NCBI RefSeq assembly: GCF_036046055.1
Contig: NZ_CP107939.1
Span: 6,820,001 to 6,884,000, forward strand
Length of the DNA stretch: 64,000 nucleotides
From: Nocardia sp. NBC_00403
Lineage (GTDB): Bacteria > Actinomycetota > Actinomycetes > Mycobacteriales > Mycobacteriaceae
Reading direction: 5' to 3'
Position numbers and translations under genes: made by a program. Below are positions 17,451 through 26,926 of this stretch, piece after piece (the first letter of the stretch is position 1; the number at the start of each line of letters is the position of its first letter). The notes beneath the pieces were generated by a model. It did no database searches, was not told where the DNA came from, and saw only the letters and a program-made list of their open reading frames with translations.

Positions 17451-18800
17451 ATGCGACTCCGGTTTCGTCGGTATGCCCTGGCCGTACTCGCCGCTGCCGC
17501 GTCGACCATGCTGCTATGTACGGACGCTCCGGCGGCCCCGCCGATCCGGCCGGTCGCTGCCACACCGCCGCTGCACTCGGGTTTTCTCTGGGGTGTCGCG
17601 GCCTCCGGATTCCAGTCCGAAGGCCATGCGCCCGACAGCAATTGGATGCGCTACATTCCCTCGCACCACGATTACGACGCATTGCAGGATTCGGTCGACT
17701 TCTATGACCGCTTTGCGTCGGACATCGACTTGGCGGCCGCGCTCGGCGTGCGGGTGTTCCGGATCGGGATCGAATGGGCCCGACTGCAGCCGGCACCGGG
17801 GATTCGGGACGAGGCCGCGTTCCGTTTCTACGATGCCGTCATCGCGAATATCGTGCGGGCGGGGATGCGACCGATGATCACCCTTGACCACTGGGTGTAC
17901 CCGGGCTGGGCGGTCGACCGCGGGGGCTGGCGCAGTCCGGGCATGATCGACGACTGGCTGGCCAACATGCGTACGGTGGTCGATCGCTACGCCTCCCACA
18001 ATCCGCTGTGGGTCACGGTGAACGAGCCGGCCGCCTATATCTCGCACGAGGTCCGCAGGGGCGCCGCCGATCCCGGCGAGATGCAGGAGCGGATCGCGCA
18101 GGCGCACAACGCCATCTACGATTACATCCACCAAATCCAGCCCGGTGCACAAGTGACCAGCAACGTCGGCTATGTCGCCGGCTCGGAGGCCGAAGTCAAC
18201 GGGGCATTCCTCGATCGCGTCGCGTACCGGCTCGATTACGTCGGCATCGACTACTACTTCGGCTACGATCCAGCGCAGTCGCTGCTCGGGTCCATCACCA
18301 AAGCCACCGGATCTACTCTTCCAAACCCGCCAGGCACGAACATCTGGGATCTTCCCTTGCGTACCGAGGGCATCTACTATGCGCTGCAACACTATTCGCG
18401 CCGCTTCCCGGACAAACCGCTCTACATCGTCGAGAACGGCATGCCCACCGAGAACGGCCGCCCCCGGGCCGACGGCTACTCCCGCAGCGATCATCTGCGC
18501 GACACCGTCTACTGGATCCAGCGCGCCGAGGCCGACGGCATGAACGTCATCGGCTACAACTACTGGAGCATCACCGACAATTACGAATGGGGCAGCTACA
18601 CACCACGATTCGGCCTCTACACCGTCGACGTGCGCACCGACCCGGCCCTCACTCGCCGCCCCACCGATGCAGTCGACACCTACACGCAGCTCGTCGCCGC
18701 AAACGGCGTCCCCGCCGATTACCGTCCCAGCCGCAGCCCGGCCTTCTGCTTCCTGGTCGATCCACCGGCCAGCTGCCTGACCCTGGTCGCGGTCCCGTAG
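17451..18800 (+). CDS. Secreted glycoside hydrolase family 1 (beta-glucosidase-like)
   Basis: The 449-residue protein starts with a signal peptide (RRYALAVLAAAASTMLL, cleaved near APAAPP). A GH1 TIM barrel follows: FLWGVAASGFQSEGH, WARLQPAPG, the acid/base glutamate in WVTVNEPAAYI, NYWSITDNYEWGSY, and the nucleophile glutamate in LYIVENGMPTENG. Both catalytic glutamates are present, so it should hydrolyse beta-glycosides outside the cell. ATG 17451 is chosen because the signal peptide begins there. It appears monocistronic. Two C-terminal cysteines, in AFCFLVDPPASC, may form a disulfide. Confidence 0.9.
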   Translation: MRLRFRRYALAVLAAAASTMLLCTDAPAAPPIRPVAATPPLHSGFLWGVAASGFQSEGHAPDSNWMRYIPSHHDYDALQDSVDFYDRFASDIDLAAALGVRVFRIGIEWARLQPAPGIRDEAAFRFYDAVIANIVRAGMRPMITLDHWVYPGWAVDRGGWRSPGMIDDWLANMRTVVDRYASHNPLWVTVNEPAAYISHEVRRGAADPGEMQERIAQAHNAIYDYIHQIQPGAQVTSNVGYVAGSEAEVNGAFLDRVAYRLDYVGIDYYFGYDPAQSLLGSITKATGSTLPNPPGTNIWDLPLRTEGIYYALQHYSRRFPDKPLYIVENGMPTENGRPRADGYSRSDHLRDTVYWIQRAEADGMNVIGYNYWSITDNYEWGSYTPRFGLYTVDVRTDPALTRRPTDAVDTYTQLVAANGVPADYRPSRSPAFCFLVDPPASCLTLVAVP

Positions 18801-19518
18801 CCACGTCCCCAATTCTCTTGGCGGCCAGAGTCGCACTGGTACGACCGGTCGTCGTGCGGAGCCGTGGATCACGACCCGGCCGAGGAAATGCCATCGCCTG
18901 CATCCGATGCCCAATGCTCAACATCAACCCAAGATGCTCTCGCGCTTGTCCGAGATCGAAGCTGACCTGGTTGGCCGACGGGCACAGAGAACGAAGCCTG
19001 GCTCGGTGAGGTCGAAGGCACATCGACCTGACATTGTCCTCCCTGCGGTAGAAGCGTTCGGAGACAGAGCGATGCGGTCCGGTCATGATCACGCTCGAAC
19101 ATCCGCCGATCAAGTCAGGTTGATCGTGCCCGCCAGCATGCTGAACCGCCTCGTGTCCGGGCTCGGTTGATCTGATACCGGCTCAATCAGTCTGATGCGG
19201 ATGACACGAAATCCGATGGTGCTCAGTGAATCTGATGTAGGCGGCCAGGCCAGGTCAGGATTCCTTCCTGTGTCAGGACGGTGGTCCGAGCCAGCCGGAG
19301 GTCGCATCGGAATCTGACGACGCCCCGTTGCATGGCATCGATGCCGTGGCCGGTTCGGCCAGCGCGGTATGCGGCAGTTCAGTGCGATGCCGATGCCGAT
19401 GCCGAGATGATCTTGGCCCGTAGATCTTCGGGAGTGCCGCGTGGCCGGTCCGAACAGCGCGCCACGCGGCGTCGACGATCAGCTGCCGTCAGCGGGTGGA
19501 CCGGCTCAATCCCTAGGA
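18801..19518. other. Long intergenic region without a recognisable gene
   Basis: About 700 bases between convergent genes (GH1 and TetR). Open frames on both strands lack ribosome-binding sites and familiar motifs. Repeated GATCTGAT/CAGTCTGATG-like words around 19160-19230 hint at decayed sequence, but nothing can be assigned. Confidence 0.45.
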
Positions 19519-20157
19519 TCAAAAAGAAGTGGCGATGAGTTCCGCTACTCGGGCAAGAGCCGTCACCTCGTTGGCATCGACCAATCGTTGTTGTGCTTCA
19601 GCTCGGCAAGCAACGCCGAAAAACGAGTCGTAGATGATCTCGGCAGCGTTGGGAGCAGATTTCGAGCCATCCTGGCCTCGAAGATCAGCGATTGCTCGAA
19701 CAAGAGGCCGCAGGAGCTGCTCACGCATTGCCGCTAGTTCGTTGGGAAACATCATTTCCCACCGGTACGTATGGAGCAGGATCGCTCGATGTCCCGGCGA
19801 CGCATCCCGGGTGTGGGGGGCGATGGCGGCTTCGACCCATGCGCGCACACGCTCCAGCGGCGTACTTGCCATCGCCATCTGTTCTTCGATATAGCTGATT
19901 TTCCAGCTGGTGCCGTCCTGCAGAACGGCGATGATCAGCTCTTCCTTCGAATTGAATAGCCGGTAGAACGCCCGGGTTCCGAGACCTGCTCGTTCGAGGA
20001 TCGCATTGACGGGTGGATCAACCTGCCCAGTTTCAGCGATCAGACCGCTGCAAGCCTGGATCAGACGTTGGGCTTCCGCAAAGTACTCGCCGCGGTGCTT
20101 GTCGAACAGCCGCTCGATCGCGGCAGTGGCAATCGGGTTCGCGCGCGACCGTTCCAT
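19519..20157 (-). CDS. TetR-family transcriptional regulator
   Basis: The 212-residue protein has an N-terminal TetR DNA-binding domain. The recognition part is VNAILERAGLGTRAFYRLFNSKEELIIAVL at about residues 35-65, and a helical ligand domain of low similarity follows. ATG 20157 (GTG 20166 also possible) follows an AAGG. The open frame reaches much further upstream, but that part is not protein-like. It is divergent from the DUF1214/MFS genes, with a 17-bp palindrome between them. It probably represses that cluster and itself. Confidence 0.85.
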   Translation of the reverse strand: MERSRANPIATAAIERLFDKHRGEYFAEAQRLIQACSGLIAETGQVDPPVNAILERAGLGTRAFYRLFNSKEELIIAVLQDGTSWKISYIEEQMAMASTPLERVRAWVEAAIAPHTRDASPGHRAILLHTYRWEMMFPNELAAMREQLLRPLVRAIADLRGQDGSKSAPNAAEIIYDSFFGVACRAEAQQRLVDANEVTALARVAELIATSF

Positions 20158-20186
20158 CGACGTCACCTTGCCGGCCTCCAATGCAG

Positions 20187-20203
20187 CGAAAATACTATTT
20201 TCG
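20187..20203. promoter_or_regulatory. 17-bp palindrome, probable TetR operator
   Basis: CGAAAATACTATTTTCG is a perfect palindrome (8+1+8) 30 bases upstream of the tetR start, in the divergent region of an otherwise GC-rich sequence. Size, position and symmetry fit a TetR-family operator. Confidence 0.65.
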
Positions 20204-20359
20204 AAACTGAGTATAGCACCCACCCACGAACCGTTTCCGGCGTTCCGAGCCCGAACAGTCGGTCCACAGAGTGGACACATGGGGTTGACAATGCCATTTT
20301 CAATGTCGACTATGTCATTCACGTCACACACAACACGGCGGCGACATGGAGGAAGAAAC

Positions 20360-21562
20360 ATGACCGAACGCGTGGAGTCGGTGCGCTCAGGCGCCCTATT
20401 CGAGCAGCTAGGCCAGGCATGGCATCGGTTCGGCCGCACCGTGGTCTTCGATGACCCGGATACCGATACTCCACTCCTGCGGGCGGAGGGCCTACGCTTC
20501 GCCACCCGGTACCTGGCGGCCGGCGCCCTGCTGAGCATGGAATTGGCAGATCCGAACTATCCGGAGTTCGGCAGATGGGCCGACACCACCTGCAGCTGGG
20601 GGATCGACAACCCGGATTTGATCTACACACTCGCCGCGGTCAGCGGTGACCGCGTCTACCGGATCCACGGCGATCGGGGCACCGCGCACTACTTCGATAT
20701 TCAGGTGCACTCACCGCACTTCTGCGAAGCACCCGATTACCGAATCAACTCCAACATCGACAGTCGCACACTCGTGGCCGGACCTGACGGGGAGTTCGAG
20801 TTGCTCCTGGGCCCCGAGCGGCCGGCCGGGTACACCGGAAATTGGTTGACGATCGACGCCCACGCGGGCTCGCTGTGTGTGCGTCAGGTCTTCAGTGATT
20901 GGGCGACCGAGCGCCCGGCCAATCTCGTGATCGAGTGCGTCGATGCCGTTTATCCCCCGCCCGCCGCACTGTCGGAGGCCGACGTCGCTGCCCGCGCCGA
21001 GCGGCTGGTGCGCTGGCTGGACAAGGCCGGCGCCTACTGGGACAAAATGTGCAAACTCTCACTGAATGCCCCCGCGAACTCCCTGGCATTTACTCCGCTG
21101 AGCGAAAGCGCGTGGGGTGGATTCCAGAACCAGGCATACGGCATGGGCAGTTTTCGGTGCGCCCCTGACGAAGCAGTCATCCTGGAGTTCACCCCGCCGT
21201 CCTGTCACTACTGGAGTTTCGGCCTGGGGAACTGGTATTGGGAGACCGTCAACTGGTTTTCTCGCCAATCCTCGCTCAATCATGCCCAAGCCCGACTCGA
21301 TGACGACGGCGTCTTCCGCGCGGTCATCGCCCACCGGGACCCGGGCGTGCCGAATTGGCTTGATACCGGCGGGCATACGCACGGCACCGTCAACGGCCGC
21401 CTGCTACTGACCGACGGTGTACCGAGTCCGGTCATGCGGTTGGTGCCCTTCGCGGACGTGCGCAAGTTCCTACCCGAGGCAACTCCGACCCTCACCGTCA
21501 CCGAGCGCACGGAGCAGATTCAGGCCCGCCGCCGTTCCGCACATTTGCGAAACAGCCACTAG
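20360..21562 (+). CDS. DUF1214-type protein of unknown function
   Basis: The 400-residue cytoplasmic protein starts at ATG 20360, with GGAGGAAG upstream. The C-terminal half resembles DUF1214: SCHYWSFGLGNWYWETVNWF followed by SSLNHAQARLDDDGVFRAVI, then VPNWLDTGGHTHGTVNGRLL. The N-terminal half contains TRYLAAGALLSMELADPNYP and SNIDSRTLVAGPDGEFELLL. Relatives are common in mycobacteria and often sit beside TetR regulators, but no biochemical role is established. It is followed after 30 bases by an MFS exporter gene, so they are probably co-transcribed under TetR. Confidence 0.78.
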   Translation: MTERVESVRSGALFEQLGQAWHRFGRTVVFDDPDTDTPLLRAEGLRFATRYLAAGALLSMELADPNYPEFGRWADTTCSWGIDNPDLIYTLAAVSGDRVYRIHGDRGTAHYFDIQVHSPHFCEAPDYRINSNIDSRTLVAGPDGEFELLLGPERPAGYTGNWLTIDAHAGSLCVRQVFSDWATERPANLVIECVDAVYPPPAALSEADVAARAERLVRWLDKAGAYWDKMCKLSLNAPANSLAFTPLSESAWGGFQNQAYGMGSFRCAPDEAVILEFTPPSCHYWSFGLGNWYWETVNWFSRQSSLNHAQARLDDDGVFRAVIAHRDPGVPNWLDTGGHTHGTVNGRLLLTDGVPSPVMRLVPFADVRKFLPEATPTLTVTERTEQIQARRRSAHLRNSH

Positions 21563-21592
21563 CGCAACCCGCCTCACCGGATCGAGAGCAAT

Positions 21593-23068
21593 ATGACCGA
21601 GACCACGACCAACACTCCCGAACCGCAGTCGGGTGACGATCCGCCGGGTCGACGGCCGGGCTGGCGGTACGGTGCGGCGCTTGCGCTCATCGTGCTTATG
21701 TCCGAGCTCGCGCCGATGGAAATCATGCTGGTGTATCCGGCAATTCCACACATGTCGTCGAATTTCCACACACTGCACCTGGGCTGGGTCCTGACGATGG
21801 TGAGTTTGGCGGCGGTTGTCAGCTTGCCGCTGGTCGGCAAACTCGCCGACGCCTTCGGCAAGAAGCGGGTGATGCTTTCCCTGGCAGTACTTTTCGCTGT
21901 CGGATCCCTGATCTGCGCAACCGCCGATTCGTTCGCGGTACTTCTGGCTGGCCGGGCGCTGCAGGGCACCGCCGGAGGGATGGTCGCGGTGGCCTATGCG
22001 CTGGTCCGTGACATCTTCCCGCGTCGCTGGGTCCCGGTAGCACTCGGGACGGTGGCCGCCGGAATCGGCGTCAGCGCGCTCGCGTCACCGTTCGTCGCCG
22101 GATGGTTCATCGACAACCACGGCTGGCAATCGCTGTTCTGGTTCATGTTCGGCTACGCCGTGTTGCTGATACCGGTGGTGGCTATCCTCGTGCCCGAGTC
22201 TTCGCTGCGACTGCGGCATCGCCTGGATCTATTCGGCGTCGCACTCCTGGGCTCCGGGGTCGGGCTGATACTGGTCGGCATCAGCCAGGGCGCCAAATGG
22301 GGGTGGGTCAGCAGCGGAACACTCTTGACCCTGATCGGCGGGGCCGGGATCCTCATCGCATTCGTGGTGTGGGAGCTGCGCGTCCCCGCACCAGCGATCG
22401 ACCTGCGATTGCTGGCCGGAAATGCGCTGCGATCGACACTATTGGCGTACTTGTTCATCGGGTTCATGATTGCCGGATACGGGCTGCTCATGCCGCAGTT
22501 GCTGCAGACCCCGGCCCAACCCGGTATCACGTACGGCGTGGGGTTGACGGCGACCGCGTTTGCCCTGTGGACCTTTCCCACCGGCGTGCTGACCATGGGC
22601 TGCGGACCTCTCGGCGGTCTCGTCGCCCGCCGTCGAGGCGCGCGGCTCACCCTCATCGGTGCGGTGTGCGCAATGATCACCGGTCTGGCAGCTGCCGCCG
22701 CATTGCCCGACCATCGATGGCAGATCATGCTGCTCTCCGCTGTTTTCGGAATCGGGATGGGGCTGTACTACGCGTCCGGACCGAACCTCGTGATGGACGC
22801 CGTACCGGCCGAACAGAGCGCGGTAGGCGCGGCCATGCTCGGGGTCGTTGCCCAGCTCGGCAATGCAATCGCGGTGACCGTTCTCGGTGTCGTCATGGCA
22901 CAGAACATCGCGCGCCAGAACCCCACTACGGGACGAATCACCTACTCGGACACCGCATTCCAGCATTCCTTCCTGGTTGCGGCGGTGGTCGGCCTCGCCG
23001 GACTCGCTGTCGCGACAGTAATGCGACACGGCCGGACTCCCGCAACAGGCGGCGCAGAACCCCGCTGA
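21593..23068 (+). CDS. MFS drug:H+ antiporter, DHA2-type
   Basis: The 491-residue protein has about 13-14 membrane helices. Family motifs include GKLADAFGKKRVML between helices 2 and 3, LAGRALQGTAGGMVAVAYAL, and helix-5 GIGVSALASPFVAGWFIDNH like the antiporter motif. It resembles EmrB/QacA exporters and is longer than 12-helix MFS proteins. A weak GAGAG precedes the ATG. It is probably co-transcribed with the DUF1214 gene and repressed by the divergent TetR protein; the exported compound is unknown. Confidence 0.88.
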   Translation: MTETTTNTPEPQSGDDPPGRRPGWRYGAALALIVLMSELAPMEIMLVYPAIPHMSSNFHTLHLGWVLTMVSLAAVVSLPLVGKLADAFGKKRVMLSLAVLFAVGSLICATADSFAVLLAGRALQGTAGGMVAVAYALVRDIFPRRWVPVALGTVAAGIGVSALASPFVAGWFIDNHGWQSLFWFMFGYAVLLIPVVAILVPESSLRLRHRLDLFGVALLGSGVGLILVGISQGAKWGWVSSGTLLTLIGGAGILIAFVVWELRVPAPAIDLRLLAGNALRSTLLAYLFIGFMIAGYGLLMPQLLQTPAQPGITYGVGLTATAFALWTFPTGVLTMGCGPLGGLVARRRGARLTLIGAVCAMITGLAAAAALPDHRWQIMLLSAVFGIGMGLYYASGPNLVMDAVPAEQSAVGAAMLGVVAQLGNAIAVTVLGVVMAQNIARQNPTTGRITYSDTAFQHSFLVAAVVGLAGLAVATVMRHGRTPATGGAEPR

Positions 23069-23179
23069 GCCGTCTGCTCCGCATCTCCTGATCCACACCG
23101 AATACCGCACCCGCCGAATCGAATTGCCTATTCGGTGGCGATGCGTGCTGTCCCCCGCAACACAATATAAGGAAACCAG

Positions 23180-23881
23180 ATGAGGAATATCGCGACCACC
23201 TCCGCGCTGCTGATCGGCGCACTCGCCGTCTCGGCCGCCACCGCCACCGCGGCCCCCGCACCGGCGAACCCGAATGTCGGCTACACGGCCACGCTCGGTG
23301 ACACCGCAGCGGTGCTCACCACCGACACCGGCTCGCTCTCCGCCGACAATGGCGTGCTCACCATCGCCAATGCGACGGGAAAGGCGCTCGCCAGCGCCGT
23401 ATTGTCCTTCCGGGTAGACGATTTCGTCTTCCCGATCACCGCCGACATCAGCGGCCGCACCGCGACGCTGACCCCGCGCTTCGACCTAGAACATGCCACC
23501 TACAGCCCGGTCGCGCTGCCCTTCGAGAACCAGGCTCCGTGGCGGTCGGAGTACGACCGCGAGCAGGCGGCCTGGGGCCGAATGGTGAGCACCATTACCG
23601 CGGGAGCCGCCATCGGCAGCACCGTCGGAGTACTCAGTGGCGCCGCAGTCGGGTGCGTCCTCGGCGGCATCGCGGGCGCGACCGTCGCGGCCGCCGCGAT
23701 CATCGGCCTGTTCGGCGGATTCCTGCCCGCTGCCGCCCTCGGATGCGTCGGCGGCATCCTCGCTGTGGGCGCACTGGGCGCCATCGCCGGGCAGCTTCTC
23801 ATTACCGCCCCCTTCATCCTGATGGCGGCAGCCCAGTACTTCACCACCATCACCCAGCCCGCCCCCACTCCTGCGAAATAG
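23180..23881 (+). CDS. Secreted protein with glycine-zipper C-terminal domain
   Basis: The 233-residue protein has a signal peptide (SALLIGALAVSAATATAAPA). A short beta-rich region follows (SADNGVLTIANATGKALASA, FRVDDFVFPITADISGRTAT), then a long Gly/Ala hydrophobic C-terminal stretch with GAAIGSTVGVLSGAAVG and two cysteines. AAGGAAACC precedes the ATG. The layout matches the protein at 5435, so both belong to an actinobacterial secreted glycine-zipper group of unknown function. It comes 110 bases after the MFS gene and may be separate. Confidence 0.78.
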   Translation: MRNIATTSALLIGALAVSAATATAAPAPANPNVGYTATLGDTAAVLTTDTGSLSADNGVLTIANATGKALASAVLSFRVDDFVFPITADISGRTATLTPRFDLEHATYSPVALPFENQAPWRSEYDREQAAWGRMVSTITAGAAIGSTVGVLSGAAVGCVLGGIAGATVAAAAIIGLFGGFLPAAALGCVGGILAVGALGAIAGQLLITAPFILMAAAQYFTTITQPAPTPAK

Positions 23882-24106
23882 TCTGCCGCACAGAGTATTC
23901 GTCGTAGTCCAACAGATCGCTGAACACAGCGCGGGCCGCACACAGGATTCCTGTGCGCGGCCACGCGAGTTCAGCAACCTCCACGATTTCGCACAGGCTC
24001 TGCGCCCGCGCTTACTCGACGAGGATGTTCGAATCGTCACCGTTGACACCTCGAACAAATGTGGACATCCAGTCCACGATTGGTCAGCTTGTCGTACGGA
24101 GGGTGA

Positions 24107-24460
24107 ATGGTTCGGGATAATTGTGCGGTCGAGGCGAGCGTGGACCACGAGCCGGACTATCGATGCACCCTGGCGAACGAACGCACTTTCCTGGCATGGG
24201 TGCGCACAGCACTGGGCTTGCTGGCGGGCGGTATCGCGGTCAGCCAGTTCTATGCGTCAACCCCGTTGTGGCACAAAACAATCGGTGCGGTCTGTGTCGT
24301 ACTTGCCGGCGCGATCGCGGTGGGCGCGTTCTGGCAGTGGCGGCGCGTACAGGTCGCCATGCGCCGCGATCAACCCCTGCCGCGACCGCCGATGGTTCCG
24401 GTCACCGTGGTGGGAGTATGCGTAGCAGCGTTACTGGCGATAGCGCTCGTGGCGCTGTGA
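24107..24460 (+). CDS. DUF202 (YidH-like) membrane protein
   Basis: This 117-residue protein carries the DUF202 signature CTLANERTFLAWVRTALGLLAGGIA followed by two more membrane helices. GGAGGGTGA precedes ATG 24107. DUF202 proteins are small inner-membrane proteins without an agreed function. The next gene, another DUF202 protein, overlaps it by 4 bases (GTGA), so the two are translated together and may form a heteromer. Confidence 0.87.
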   Translation: MVRDNCAVEASVDHEPDYRCTLANERTFLAWVRTALGLLAGGIAVSQFYASTPLWHKTIGAVCVVLAGAIAVGAFWQWRRVQVAMRRDQPLPRPPMVPVTVVGVCVAALLAIALVAL

Positions 24461-24759
24461 ACGCGCCGGGGCTGCAGCCCGAACGAACCATCCTCGCGTG
24501 GCAACGCACCCTGCTCGCCGCAACAGTGGCCTGTGCCGGGTGCGCGCGAGCCGCGACGGGCCGCCCTTCCGCCTCACTGACGGCCGCAACACTCGTACTG
24601 AGCGCCGTCCTCGTCGTGATCACGATCGGTACGAGGTTGCGCCGCCGCCGATATCGCCGCCGAGCCGACGATCCACGTCCAATACCCCAGACGGTAGGGG
24701 CGCTCCTCTGCGCAGGAATCGGCGCCGCAGCAGGTTGCGTGCTGCTGAGCCTCTTGTGA
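24457..24759 (+). CDS. Second DUF202 membrane protein
   Basis: The 100-residue protein begins at GTG 24457 inside the stop of the previous gene; ATG 24418 is an alternative start. It has the signature GLQPERTILAWQRTLLAATV and three predicted membrane helices, with a basic loop RLRRRRYRRRADDP. Paired DUF202 genes with overlapping ends are common in actinobacteria, which supports the start choice. Function is unknown. Confidence 0.82.
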   Translation: MNAPGLQPERTILAWQRTLLAATVACAGCARAATGRPSASLTAATLVLSAVLVVITIGTRLRRRRYRRRADDPRPIPQTVGALLCAGIGAAAGCVLLSLL

Positions 24760-25376
24760 GAACCGCACGCCCTGCCGTCCGCCCACCATCCAGAAGGCTC
24801 GTCGATCGGATCAGTGCTCGGCTCGGGTGTACGACGCCGAGGTGGCGAGCGGAGTCACTACCGCACCGCCCCCACACGTACCAGCCGACCAGTTGCCCTG
24901 GCCATGTCCTATGGGCGGCCTGGCCTGATTCGACCTCTGATTCAGGCGCCGGACCCTGGGTCCAATGACTCGGTCTCGAGGAACCTCGCCGAATCCCGGC
25001 TGGCCTGCTCGTACAGCGCTGCGGCTTCATCGGCGAACCGGTTGTGCGCGTACACCCAGCCTCCGGTACCCAAACGTTCACGCGCGGTCTGACCCATATC
25101 GCTGAGATCCACGCACGGGGACAGACTCCAGGTCAGCCAAACCCCTTGACCTGCGGAAACGGCGCATTGGAGACGTTGACGCGGGCGGCGCCGTGGGTGA
25201 AGTTGCGTTCCTCGACAACGACGGCGAAATACGACGGCTGTGCCACGTCCACAACCAATCACTGTCGGTGATGGTCACTAGCACGAATCGTTGGATTCGA
25301 TCACGTCGTTGGGCGAAGGTGAAAGGGCAAGCAAAGTACGACCGAACACCTGCCATCGAAAAGGGAGGAAGCCCTG
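24760..25376. other. Region of gene remnants upstream of the monooxygenase
   Basis: No intact gene is seen. A minus-strand frame ending at 24942 carries the protein-like GTGGWVYAHNRFADEAAALY and EQASRDSARFLETESLDPG, of no recognised family. Next to it lies a LysR N-terminal fragment. Both look like decayed pieces. Confidence 0.5.
25133..25240 (-). pseudogene. LysR-type regulator, N-terminal fragment
   Basis: The minus strand encodes SYFAVVVEERNFTHGAARVN followed by VSNAPFPQVKGFG and a stop. This aligns with the LysR helix-turn-helix consensus L.YF..V.EE.NFTRAA..L.VSQ..LS..V. The rest of the protein is missing and there is no start. It lies divergent from the FAD monooxygenase gene, the usual place for a LysR activator of such genes. 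Confidence 0.6.
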
Positions 25377-26906
25377 ATGGTGCTCGACAACGACCTCGCG
25401 AGCGAATCGCCGACCGCGGTTGCCTTCGACGACCGCGCCGATGTGATCGTGGTCGGCGGCGGCCCCACAGGGATGACCGCGGCCGGGGATCTAGCACGGG
25501 CCGGCCGGTCGGTCGTCGTGCTCGAGCGGTGGCCGCAGATCAACCCGGCCAGCCGTGCCTTCGCGACCATGGCCCGCACCCTGGAAGTCCTCGACGCGCG
25601 CGGACTGGCCGACGATCTGCTCGCCCTCGGGTCCACCACGCCCGCGGTGCACCTGTTCGCCGGTGCCACAGTCGATTTGACCCGATTGCGGTCGCGGTAC
25701 CGGTACGGGTTGATCACTCCGCAAACCAATGTCGATCAGGCCCTGACCCGCTACGCCGAGCACCAGGGCGCCGCGATCCACCGCGGCGTCGAGGTCGTCG
25801 CGCTCGACCAGGACACCGACGGCGTCGCCGTCAGTACCCGCTCCAAAGACGCTTCCTCGGGTGACAGCGAAACACACTGGTGGGCACAGTATTTGGTGGC
25901 CGCTGACGGCGCGCACAGCAGCGTCCGCGGCTTGCTGGGCATCGAGTTCCCTGGCAAATCGGTGCTGTCGTCGGTGGTGCTGGCCGACGTGCGCCTCACC
26001 GCCGGACCGACCGGCGGCGGGCTAACTCTCGGCAGCACCAGAGACTGCTTCGGATTCCTCGTCCCCTACGGCACGGGGCCCGCCGCCGGCTGGTACCGGT
26101 CGATGACCTGGGACCGCCACCACCAACTCCCCGACACTGCACCCGTCGAACCCGCCGAGATACAGTATGTCCTCAACCGCGCGATGGGCCGCGACGTCGG
26201 AGTCGCCGAAATCAGCTGGCACTCCCGGTTCCACTGCGACGAACGCCAAATCCGCCAATACCGGTGCGGGCGAGTATTTTTCGCCGGAGACGCCGCACAC
26301 GTGCACTCCCCGATGGGCGGGCAGGGCATGAACACCGGCATCCAGGACGCCGCCAACCTGGCCTGGAAACTCGACGCCGTCCTCGGCGGCGCCGACGACC
26401 GAGTACTCGACACCTACCACACCGAACGCCACCCCATCGGCGAACGAGTGCTGTTGCAGAGCGGGGCGATGATGCGCGGGGTCACCCTGCGCCCACGCCC
26501 AGCCCGCTGGCTACGCGACCACATCGCCCCCACCGCCCTCGGATTCGGGCCCATCGCGAACACGATCGCCGGCAGCTTCGCCGGGACCACACTGCGTTAC
26601 CGCCGCCGCCGCGGCGAGCACCGGCTGGTCGGCACCCTCGCCACCGAAACACCCCTGACCGGCGATCGCCTCACCGTGCTGCAACGCACACGAGGATTCG
26701 TCCTCATCCGCGAGCACGGTGCCCCACCCGTCGACATCGACCTGCCGCAGGCCGAGCGCACCGACTCCGGTCCGGCGCTGCTGGTCCGCCCCGACGGCTA
26801 CATCGCCTGGGCCGGACCCTCCACCCACAGCCAGGCCTTGCGGCAGGTGTGGCAATGGTGGATCGGCTCGCACACCCCGACACCGCATGACCCTCCATCA
26901 ACGTGA
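25377..26906 (+). CDS. FAD-dependent aromatic-ring monooxygenase (PheA/TfdB type)
   Basis: The 509-residue class A flavoprotein has the three family motifs: VIVVGGGPTGMTAAGDLARA (FAD ADP binding), VAADGAHSSVRGLLGI (DG motif), and FFAGDAAHVHSPMGGQGMNT (GD motif). The C-terminal thioredoxin-like domain of this family is shortened but present (RTRGFVLIREHG, LVRPDGYIAWAG). AAAAGGGAGGA precedes ATG 25377. It should hydroxylate a phenolic or polyketide-like compound using NAD(P)H. The next gene starts 20 bases after the stop and is probably co-transcribed. Confidence 0.92.
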   Translation: MVLDNDLASESPTAVAFDDRADVIVVGGGPTGMTAAGDLARAGRSVVVLERWPQINPASRAFATMARTLEVLDARGLADDLLALGSTTPAVHLFAGATVDLTRLRSRYRYGLITPQTNVDQALTRYAEHQGAAIHRGVEVVALDQDTDGVAVSTRSKDASSGDSETHWWAQYLVAADGAHSSVRGLLGIEFPGKSVLSSVVLADVRLTAGPTGGGLTLGSTRDCFGFLVPYGTGPAAGWYRSMTWDRHHQLPDTAPVEPAEIQYVLNRAMGRDVGVAEISWHSRFHCDERQIRQYRCGRVFFAGDAAHVHSPMGGQGMNTGIQDAANLAWKLDAVLGGADDRVLDTYHTERHPIGERVLLQSGAMMRGVTLRPRPARWLRDHIAPTALGFGPIANTIAGSFAGTTLRYRRRRGEHRLVGTLATETPLTGDRLTVLQRTRGFVLIREHGAPPVDIDLPQAERTDSGPALLVRPDGYIAWAGPSTHSQALRQVWQWWIGSHTPTPHDPPST

Positions 26907-26926
26907 CCACCATGGAAGGAAGCACG

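Noticed and set aside
17514..18914. 466-residue open frame on the minus strand
   Set aside because: It lies over the GH1 gene, which has both catalytic glutamates on the plus strand.
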